Shown: positions 57,967 through 64,000 of the stretch, piece after piece
Layout of the letters: each line of letters opens with the position of its first letter
Position numbering within the stretch: the first letter of the stretch is position 1
Assembly: GCF_009746625.1 (NCBI RefSeq)
Contig: NZ_VWXL01000077.1
Span: forward strand, 62,001-126,000
Reading direction: 5' to 3'
DNA length: 64,000 nucleotides
Source of the DNA: Caproicibacter fermentans
GTDB lineage: Bacteria; Bacillota; Clostridia; Oscillospirales; Acutalibacteraceae
The notes under the pieces: model-generated
The model's input: the letters and a program-made list of their open reading frames with translations, nothing else
Database searches by the model: none
Told to the model about the DNA's origin: nothing
Position numbers and translations under genes: made by a program

Positions 57967-59205
57967 ATGGGTGTTTTTGAAATTTTGGAAGAACGAGGTC
58001 TGATTGCGCAGACAACGGACAGGGAAAAAGTCCGCCATTTGCTCAATGAAGAAAAAACCGCGTTCTATGTCGGGTTCGATCCGACTGCGGACAGCCTGCA
58101 CGTAGGCCATTTTATTCCGATCATGGTCATGGCGCATTTGCAGCGCGCCGGGCACACTCCAATCGCGTTGTTTGGCGGGGGAACCGGCATGGTTGGCGAC
58201 CCGTCCGGAAAAACGGATATGCGTAAAATGCTGACGGAAGAAGAGATCGCGCACAACATCTCATGCTTTCAGAAGCAGATGTCAAGGCTGATTGATTTTT
58301 CCGATGACAAGGCAATTATGGCAAACAATGCCGACTGGCTCACAAACCTGAATTATATCAATTTCCTTCGGGATATCGGCGTCTGCTTCTCCGTAAACCG
58401 CATGCTGAGCGCAGAATGCTATAAGCAAAGACTGGAACGCGGACTGTCCTTTTTTGAAATGAACTATATGATTATGCAGAGTTATGATTTTCTGGAGCTG
58501 AACCGCCGTTACGGCTGCAGGCTTCAGTTGGGCGGGGACGACCAGTGGAGCAATATTATCGGCGGCGTAGAGCTGATCCGCCGGAAGGAAAACCGGGAAG
58601 CTTATGGCATTACCGTTACCCTGCTGACAAACAGCGAAGGCAAAAAGATGGGTAAAACGGAAAGAGGCGCCGTGTGGCTGGATCCTCAGAAAACTTCTCC
58701 GTTTGAATTCTATCAGTACTGGAGAAACGTCGGGGACGCCGATGTGCTGAAATGCCTGAAAATACTGACCTTTGTCCCGATGGAGCAGATCAATGAATTC
58801 GCCTCGCTTTCAGGGGAAAAGCTAAATCCCGCAAAGGAGCTTCTGGCTTTTGAGGTAACAAAACAGATTCATGGCGAGGAGGAAGCGATTAAAGCAAGAG
58901 ACGGGGCACAGGCTCTGTTTGGAAGCAGTTCCGATACGGAGCATATGCCGACCACGGAAATCTCATCTTCCGACCTTTCGAACGGAACCATCGGAGTTCT
59001 GGATCTGCTGATCAAGGCAAAACTTGCTTCGTCACGCGGCGAAGCAAGAAGGCTGGTCGTTCAGGGAGGTATCTCCGTTGATGGCGAAAAGGTGTCGGAC
59101 CCAGCGTCCGTTTATTCAAAAGACGACTTTCAGGAAAATGAAAAATCTTGTCTGATTCTTAAAAAAGGCAAAAAAGTCTACCATAAAATTGTTTTGACAC
59201 ACTAA
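57967..59205 (+). CDS. tyrS: Tyrosyl-tRNA synthetase
   Basis: A class I synthetase that charges tRNA-Tyr. The 412-residue protein has [16 protein letters not shown] (HVGH at 45-48), GDDQWSNI for tyrosine, and the KMSKS-type loop [13 protein letters not shown]-terminal S4 domain (about 340-405) binds the tRNA. The start at MGVFEILEE follows GGAGGA; the longer frame begins in the terminator. It is controlled by the T-box and closed by its own terminator. Confidence 0.97.
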   Translation: MGVFEILEERGLIAQTTDREKVRHLLNEEKTAFYVGFDPTADSLHVGHFIPIMVMAHLQRAGHTPIALFGGGTGMVGDPSGKTDMRKMLTEEEIAHNISCFQKQMSRLIDFSDDKAIMANNADWLTNLNYINFLRDIGVCFSVNRMLSAECYKQRLERGLSFFEMNYMIMQSYDFLELNRRYGCRLQLGGDDQWSNIIGGVELIRRKENREAYGITVTLLTNSEGKKMGKTERGAVWLDPQKTSPFEFYQYWRNVGDADVLKCLKILTFVPMEQINEFASLSGEKLNPAKELLAFEVTKQIHGEEEAIKARDGAQALFGSSSDTEHMPTTEISSSDLSNGTIGVLDLLIKAKLASSRGEARRLVVQGGISVDGEKVSDPASVYSKDDFQENEKSCLILKKGKKVYHKIVLTH

Positions 59206-59210
59206 GCCGA

Positions 59211-59242
59211 GCCTGTTTGGAATGCTTCCAAACAGGCTTTTT
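59211..59242 (+). terminator. Rho-independent terminator after tyrS
   Basis: A perfect 10-bp stem GCCTGTTTGG/CCAAACAGGC with a 7-nt loop is followed by TTTTT. Confidence 0.93.
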
Positions 59243-59367
59243 CATCTTCACATGAAAGCACTCTTTTGCATTTGATTCGAAAAAAAGCTGCAAAAACAGG
59301 GAAAACCTCTGGAAATGTGTCAGATTTTGTGCATTAAAATGAAATCGCTCTTTCAATTCGAAAAAGA

Positions 59368-59396
59368 TTGACACGGCTTTTGAAAAAGCATAAAAT
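59368..59396 (+). promoter_or_regulatory. Promoter of glnA
   Basis: TTGACA is followed after 17 nt by TAAAAT. The leader to glnA is about 65 nt. The 125 nt between the tyrS terminator and this promoter are AT-rich and hold no gene that I can see. Confidence 0.75.
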
Positions 59397-59427
59397 TATA
59401 GATATAAGTCTGAAAAGAGATACCTGA

Positions 59428-59460
59428 CAAAAACAAGTCCCATACTTTGAGGTTGTTTTG
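59428..59460 (+). promoter_or_regulatory. Leader hairpin next to the glnA ribosome site
   Basis: CAAAAACAA and TTGTTTTG can pair (one bulged A, 16-nt loop), ending exactly at the GGAGGGG ribosome site. It might affect translation start; no known motif was recognised. Confidence 0.35.
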
Positions 59461-59469
59461 GGAGGGGTG

Positions 59470-60795
59470 ATGACGGCACACATGGAAAAAAATGACATGA
59501 TCCGCGTTTTGAACGAAAATCATACCGACTTTTTAAGCCTTCAGTTTACCGATATTCCAGGATCTTTTAAAAATGTGACCATTTCCGCCGATCAGATCGA
59601 AAAGGCTTTCAATAATAAATGCATGTTCGACGGTTCTTCCATGGAGGGTTTTGTTCGAATTCAGGAATCGGACATGTATTTGCATCCCGACCCGGACACT
59701 TTTCTGATTTACCCATGGAACACGCAAAGCGGTCAAGCCGCACGGCTGATTTGTGAAATTGCCCTGCCTGACGGGACTCCATATGCGGGGGATCCCAGGC
59801 ACGTGCTGAAACGCGCGTTGAAAAAGGCCGCCGATCAGGGTTTTACTTTTTTTGTCGGAACGGAGTGTGAATTCTATCTGTTCCAGACGGACGAATTAGG
59901 TCACCCGACAACCGAAACAAATGATACCGCCGGATATTTCGATCTTGGCCCTTTGGATCAGGGTGAAAACGCAAGGCGCGATATCTGCCTGAACCTTGAG
60001 CAAATGGGATATGAAATTGAAGCGTCTCATCACGAGGCCGCGTTCGGGCAGCACGAGATCGACTTCAAATATGCGGAGGCGCTGACTGCTGCGGACCGCT
60101 TTGTCACATTTAAAATGGTGGTTAAATCCTGTGCAAATGAAAATGGACTTTACGCCACTTTTATGCCCAAACCTGTTTACGGACGCGCGGGTTCCGGAAT
60201 GCATATTAATCTTTCGCTGTTTCGGGACGGTCAAAATGCCTTTTATGACGAGTCCTCACAGAACGGACTCAGTCATATCGCCTTGAATTTTATCGCCGGC
60301 CTTCTGCTGCATATAAAAAGCATCTGCGCGGTTACAAACCCATTGGTTAATTCTTACAAAAGAATAATTCCGGGCGGGGAGGAAGCCCCCAGTTTAGTCG
60401 GCTGGTCCGCAAATCGCAGGGGCACCTTGATTCGGCTTCCCGCTTCACGGGGAAAGAGTACCCGGATCGATTTGAGAAATCCCGACCCAACATGCAATCC
60501 ATATCTGTCTTTTGCATTGCTTCTTTCCGCCGGTATGGATGGAATAAACCGCGATCTGCTTCCGCCTCCTTCCATCGCTTCGGGGGAATCTTTTGAGAAA
60601 ATTCAGAAAAACACGGATGTTTTGCCGGCGGATCTTGGAGAAGCGGTTCAGTTTATGAAAAGCGATCCTTTTGTGAAAGAGGTTCTTGGCGATCTTGTGT
60701 TTCATAAATATGTGGAAGCAAAAGAAGAAGAATGGCGGCAATATTCTACTTCGGTAACAGAATGGGAACTGCGCCGTTACTTAAACCGGCTCTAG
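59470..60795 (+). CDS. glnA: Glutamine synthetase, type I
   Basis: GlnA makes glutamine from glutamate and ammonia. The protein of about 441 residues has the GSI motifs: LQFTDIPGSFKNV and MFDGSSMEGF near the N-terminus, then GTECEFYLF, ASHHEAAFGQHEID and SGMHINLS. The glutamate/ATP segment LIRLPASRGKSTRIDLRNPDP follows. No adenylylation-type NLYDLP motif is present, as in the alpha type of Firmicutes. The start is either ATG at 59470, close after GGAGGGG, or ATG at 59482, which matches family length better. The neighbouring ANTAR protein suggests RNA-level control. Confidence 0.95.
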   Translation: MTAHMEKNDMIRVLNENHTDFLSLQFTDIPGSFKNVTISADQIEKAFNNKCMFDGSSMEGFVRIQESDMYLHPDPDTFLIYPWNTQSGQAARLICEIALPDGTPYAGDPRHVLKRALKKAADQGFTFFVGTECEFYLFQTDELGHPTTETNDTAGYFDLGPLDQGENARRDICLNLEQMGYEIEASHHEAAFGQHEIDFKYAEALTAADRFVTFKMVVKSCANENGLYATFMPKPVYGRAGSGMHINLSLFRDGQNAFYDESSQNGLSHIALNFIAGLLLHIKSICAVTNPLVNSYKRIIPGGEEAPSLVGWSANRRGTLIRLPASRGKSTRIDLRNPDPTCNPYLSFALLLSAGMDGINRDLLPPPSIASGESFEKIQKNTDVLPADLGEAVQFMKSDPFVKEVLGDLVFHKYVEAKEEEWRQYSTSVTEWELRRYLNRL

Positions 60796-60834
60796 ATTCA
60801 AGCACCACATCCTACCCCTACGGAGTTGTTAACT

Positions 60835-61377
60835 ATGAGCAGCATTGTCGTAGCGAATTCGAATCCGGATTATGCGAAAAAAATAGCGTCTGTCCTTCGA
60901 TCAAGCGGCTTATATGTGGGCGGCGTCTGTACAACCGGTGCTCAGGTGATGGAATTTACCAGTAAGCATTATCATGGCGGCGTTGTGGTATGCAGTGTAA
61001 AACTGAGGGATATGCCTGCCGTAAATCTTCCTCGCGTGGCGGGTGCCTCGTATGATTTTCTTTTTCTGGTCAGTTCACAGCTCGCTTCTATGAGTGAATC
61101 CTTGGAACAAGCTACTTTGATGCTTCCAATCAACAGGATGAATCTGATTTCCACTGTAAATATGTTTTTAAATCTGTCGGACTATACTTCTCTCAATATC
61201 AAAAAGAAACTGGCGGCGGGAAATTTAGACGAAAAGCAACTCATTAAAAACGCAAAGGATCTATTGATCGAACGTAATAATTTTACCGAACCGCAGGCGC
61301 ATCGTTTTATGCAGAAGAAAAGTATGGATACCGGAAAAAAGATGGTCGAGACAGCCTTGATTATTTTAAATTCATAA
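60835..61377 (+). CDS. ANTAR-domain RNA-binding regulator with degenerate receiver domain
   Basis: A 180-residue response-regulator-like protein. The C-terminal ANTAR domain (about 125-178) is clear, with AKDLLIERNNFTEPQAHRFMQKKSMD. ANTAR proteins bind paired hairpins in leader RNAs and prevent termination, often in nitrogen genes. The N-terminal receiver-like domain has lost its phosphorylation set: Ser54 stands at the acceptor Asp position, Asn8/Ser9 replace the acidic pair, and Leu97 replaces the conserved Lys. The ATG follows CGGAG by 9 nt. Its place 39 nt after glnA suggests control of glutamine synthesis. Confidence 0.9.
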   Translation: MSSIVVANSNPDYAKKIASVLRSSGLYVGGVCTTGAQVMEFTSKHYHGGVVVCSVKLRDMPAVNLPRVAGASYDFLFLVSSQLASMSESLEQATLMLPINRMNLISTVNMFLNLSDYTSLNIKKKLAAGNLDEKQLIKNAKDLLIERNNFTEPQAHRFMQKKSMDTGKKMVETALIILNS

Positions 61378-61389
61378 GGAGGACTGCAG

Positions 61390-62223
61390 ATGAATTTTAC
61401 AAAGATGCAGGGGATCGGCAACGATTATATCTATATAAACTGTTTTCAAGAGAAAATTGGGAACCCTTCTGAAATTGCCGTCAAATTGAGCGACCGCCAT
61501 TTCGGCGTTGGTTCCGACGGCATTATTTTAATTCAGCCGTCTTTGGCTGCCGACTGCAAGATGGATATGTACAACGCCGACGGTTCCCGTGGGAAAATGT
61601 GCGGAAACGGCATTCGCTGTGTCGGAAAATATGTTTATGAACGCGGCATTGCAAAAAAGGATATACTCACAGTGGAGACGCTTAGCGGCGTTAAGACATT
61701 ACATTTGGATCTCGACGGCGGTCAGGTGTCAGCGGTTGAGGTCAACATGGGAAAACCGGTCCGGAAAGCTTCCGAAGTTCCCGTGCTTTTTTCAAAAGAC
61801 CGTGTTTTGAACGAACCTGTTATCGTTGACGGAAAAGAGTACCGGATCACATGCGTTTCTATGGGAAATCCCCACTGTATTGTTTTTGTCGACGATGTTG
61901 ATTCCATAAAATTAGAAAAAATCGGGCCTTTATTCGAGCATTACCCAATGTTTCCCGACCGGGTCAATACGGAGTTTGTACAGGTTTTGGGAAAGAATGA
62001 ATTGAAAATGCGGGTCTGGGAACGCGGTTCCGGCGAAACCCTCGCCTGCGGAACCGGCGCCTGCGCGGCCGCATGTGCCGCCGCATGGAATCAGTTTGCT
62101 GAGCGCCAGATAAAAATTCATTTGAAGGGCGGGGATTTATCCATCCGCTGGGACGGCAATTCCGATGAAATTTTCATGAAGGGACCAGCGAAATTTGTCT
62201 TTGACGGAACGGTAGAAATATGA
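61390..62223 (+). CDS. dapF: Diaminopimelate epimerase
   Basis: DapF converts LL-diaminopimelate to the meso form for peptidoglycan and lysine. The 277-residue protein has both catalytic cysteines, C71 in MCGNGIRC and C220 in GSGETLACGTGACA. The N-terminal MQGIGNDYIYINC motif is also present. AAGGAGG precedes the ATG, 12 nt after the ANTAR gene stop. It pairs with dapL just downstream, placing two consecutive steps together. Confidence 0.96.
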   Translation: MNFTKMQGIGNDYIYINCFQEKIGNPSEIAVKLSDRHFGVGSDGIILIQPSLAADCKMDMYNADGSRGKMCGNGIRCVGKYVYERGIAKKDILTVETLSGVKTLHLDLDGGQVSAVEVNMGKPVRKASEVPVLFSKDRVLNEPVIVDGKEYRITCVSMGNPHCIVFVDDVDSIKLEKIGPLFEHYPMFPDRVNTEFVQVLGKNELKMRVWERGSGETLACGTGACAAACAAAWNQFAERQIKIHLKGGDLSIRWDGNSDEIFMKGPAKFVFDGTVEI

Positions 62224-62279
62224 TATCATATTCATTCGGAATGTATATTCTGAATCGCTTGTGAAAGGAATGGCTGATT

Positions 62280-63503
62280 TTGCTAAAAATTAATGAGAAT
62301 TTTGTGAAGCTGCCCGCAAGCTACCTCTTTGTGGATATTGCGAAAAAAGTGCAACTTTTTTCGCAGCAGCATCCTGAAAAGGAAGTTCTTCGTTTAGGGA
62401 TCGGCGACGTGACCAGGCCTTTGCCGAAATCCGTGATCCAGGCAATGAAAGACGCCGCGGAGGAAATGGGGAGCTCGGCCACCTTTCGCGGATATGGCCC
62501 CGAGGCTGGATATTTATTCTTAAGAGATGCAATCTGCAAGAATGATTACCAAGGCAAAGGGATCGAGATAGACCCCGACGAAATTTTTGTCAGTGACGGT
62601 GCAAAATCTGATACGGGAAATATCGGCGATATCTTCGACCGTGAGAATACCGTAGCGGTCTGTGATCCGGTTTATCCCGTTTATGTTGATACGAATGTCA
62701 TGGCGGGACGAGCGGGGGATTATTCGGCCTATGCCGGTTGGAGCAAAATCATTTATATGCCTTGTAAAAAAGAAAACGGATTTCTGCCGGAGCTGCCGGA
62801 AGAGAACGCTGATATGATTTACCTTTGTTTTCCAAATAACCCAACCGGAATGGGAATTCACAAGGATGAGCTAAAAAAATGGGTCGATTATGCTTTGGAG
62901 CGTCATTCCGTCATCCTGTATGACGCCGCTTACGAAGCATTCATCACGGACCCGGAAATGCCCCACAGTATTTATGAAATCGAAGGCGCCAAAAAATGTG
63001 CGATCGAATTCCGCAGCTTTTCCAAAACGGCCGGATTTACCGGGGTTCGCTGCGCGTTCACGGTGATACCGAAAGAGCTCACCTTTAACGGAATTTCTTT
63101 AAATCGGCTCTGGGGACGCCGTCAATCAACGAAAATGAACGGTGTTTCCTATATAGTACAGCGCGGAGCGGAAGCGGTCTATTCCGAAAAGGGAAAGCGC
63201 GAAGTCCGTGAAAATATCGCCTACTATCAAAATAACGCAAAAATCATCCTGAACGGTCTGGCTCATGCTGGATTTGAAGTATACGGCGGAGTTAATTCGC
63301 CTTATATCTGGCTGAAAACACCGGAACGCCTTTCTTCCTGGGAGTTCTTCGATCTTCTTCTGGAAAAAGCAAATGTTGTAGGAACACCCGGCTCCGGCTT
63401 TGGACAGGCAGGCGAGGGATATTTCCGTCTGACCAGCTTTAACACGACGGAAAACACGAAGGAAGCCGTTGAGCGAATTATTAAGTCCTTTTCCGCCGCT
63501 TAA
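62280..63503 (+). CDS. dapL: LL-diaminopimelate aminotransferase DapL
   Basis: DapL makes LL-diaminopimelate from tetrahydrodipicolinate in one PLP-dependent step, bypassing the succinylase or acetylase branches. The 407-residue protein opens [15 protein letters not shown] and has [11 protein letters not shown], the [10 protein letters not shown] loop and the PLP lysine K249 in [12 protein letters not shown]. The start is TTG, fitting the family N-terminus. An ATG 10 nt upstream, placed too close to the AAAGGA site, opens only a 7-codon frame in another phase. It follows dapF by 56 nt. Confidence 0.95.
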   Translation: MLKINENFVKLPASYLFVDIAKKVQLFSQQHPEKEVLRLGIGDVTRPLPKSVIQAMKDAAEEMGSSATFRGYGPEAGYLFLRDAICKNDYQGKGIEIDPDEIFVSDGAKSDTGNIGDIFDRENTVAVCDPVYPVYVDTNVMAGRAGDYSAYAGWSKIIYMPCKKENGFLPELPEENADMIYLCFPNNPTGMGIHKDELKKWVDYALERHSVILYDAAYEAFITDPEMPHSIYEIEGAKKCAIEFRSFSKTAGFTGVRCAFTVIPKELTFNGISLNRLWGRRQSTKMNGVSYIVQRGAEAVYSEKGKREVRENIAYYQNNAKIILNGLAHAGFEVYGGVNSPYIWLKTPERLSSWEFFDLLLEKANVVGTPGSGFGQAGEGYFRLTSFNTTENTKEAVERIIKSFSAA

Positions 63504-63546
63504 TTAGGACATTGAAAACAGATATTAAGAAATGGTTGGTGATAGA

Positions 63547-64000
63547 ATGAAAGCACTGCTGATGCTTGAAAACGGCATGACTTTTGAGGGATTGGGTTTT
63601 GGCGACGAACACGACACCCTCTGTGAAGTCGTTTTCAACAGTGCAATGTGCGGTTATCCAGAACTCCTGACAGATCCGTCCTATGCCGGGCAGGGCGTTG
63701 TGATGGCATATCCCCTGATTGGAAATTACGGGGTCTGCTACGACGACATGGAATCCGTTAGGCCGTGGGTCTCCGCGTATATTGTTCACACTCTTTCCGA
63801 AGTACCGAGCAACTTTCGCTGTGACGTTGACCTGAATACATTTCTAAAGAACAACCATATTCCCGGCTTGCAGGACGTTGACACAAGAACTCTGACAAAG
63901 GTGCTGCGTGAAAGCGGAACAATGCGAGGGATGATTGCTTACGGGGATCATATTGACGCGGACACGATGAAAAATAAAATCCGGTCCTTTACCCTGAACC
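63547..64000 (+). CDS. carA: Carbamoyl-phosphate synthase small subunit, N-terminal part (runs off window)
   Basis: CarA is the glutaminase subunit that feeds ammonia to CarB for carbamoyl phosphate, used in arginine and pyrimidine synthesis. The frame is open to the right edge, so about 151 residues are seen. They cover the CarA-specific N-terminal domain, with ENGMTFEGLGFG, GEVVFN-type EVVFNSAMCGYPELLTDPSYAGQ, PLIGNYG and DVDTRTLTK. The glutaminase domain lies outside. GGTGATAG precedes the ATG, 44 nt after dapL. ArgR control is plausible; no ARG box was recognised. Confidence 0.93.
   Translation, partial: MKALLMLENGMTFEGLGFGDEHDTLCEVVFNSAMCGYPELLTDPSYAGQGVVMAYPLIGNYGVCYDDMESVRPWVSAYIVHTLSEVPSNFRCDVDLNTFLKNNHIPGLQDVDTRTLTKVLRESGTMRGMIAYGDHIDADTMKNKIRSFTLN

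Noticed and set aside
62270-62293. Seven-codon frame ATG-GCT-GAT just before dapL
   Set aside because: It overlaps the dapL start, its ATG directly abuts the AAAGGA site, and nothing shows that it is translated as a leader peptide.
1-64000. tRNA or rRNA genes, CRISPR arrays, transposases, integrases, phage genes
   Set aside because: I looked on both strands and saw no cloverleaf set, repeat-spacer array or mobile-element protein.

Overview
The window is an ordinary, dense stretch of chromosome from a spore-forming Clostridia-type Firmicute of moderate GC, most likely an Oscillospiraceae/Ruminococcaceae relative. This placement is inferred from gene order and gene content, not from a phylogeny. 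Supporting points are the smc-ftsY order, a Gram-positive PolC, HisZ with a short HisG, dipicolinate synthase (dpaA-dpaB), the diaminopimelate aminotransferase DapL, a tyrS T-box leader, the YfmF/YfmH peptidase pair, strong AGGAGG-type ribosome sites and frequent TTG starts. I found no rRNA, tRNA, insertion sequence, prophage or CRISPR array.

Layout. 1-7.9 kb: one co-directional run holding the end of smc, then ftsY, rdgB, yhbY, nadD, yqeK, rsfS and leuS (chromosome segregation, protein targeting, NAD, ribosome silencing and leucyl-tRNA). 7.9-15.6 kb: a mixed accessory stretch with a nicotinamidase-like hydrolase, a DUF1294 membrane protein, a zinc-ribbon protein, a membrane-anchored GHL10 hydrolase, mtaB, a histidine-free HPr-like protein, an ABC-F ATPase, a helical unknown and a TIM-barrel protein. 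15.7-26.9 kb: nrdR, then pyrH-frr-uppS-cdsA-dxr-rseP-ispG-polC, joining UMP kinase, ribosome recycling, polyprenyl and phospholipid precursors, the MEP isoprenoid pathway and the replicative polymerase.

26.9-33.2 kb: a tightly overlapping histidine operon hisZ-G-D-C-B-A-I-E that lacks hisH and hisF. 33.2-41.2 kb: a methyltransferase, an RluA-type pseudouridine synthase, pyrE, radC, uvrB and uvrA. 41.4-47.2 kb: murC divergent from dpaA-dpaB, a zinc-ribbon membrane protein, an O-acetylhomoserine sulfhydrylase and an EamA transporter. 47.3-57.6 kb: yfmF-yfmH, lgt, folD, dxs, tlyA, nadK, argR and recN. 57.6-64 kb: the T-box-controlled tyrS, glnA with an adjacent ANTAR regulator, dapF-dapL and the start of carA.

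The genes supply several pathways together. NadD, NadK and the nicotinamidase-like enzyme serve NAD. Dxs, Dxr, IspG and UppS carry isoprenoid precursors to the lipid carrier that MurC-dependent wall synthesis needs. DapF and DapL make meso-diaminopimelate for the wall and for dipicolinate. ArgR, CarA, GlnA and the ANTAR protein tie nitrogen and arginine supply together.

I see no convincing novel multi-gene system. The best leads are the histidine operon without its glutamine amidotransferase/cyclase pair, the HPr-like protein with no histidine but a retained regulatory serine motif, and the glnA-linked ANTAR protein whose receiver domain has lost its phosphorylation residues.
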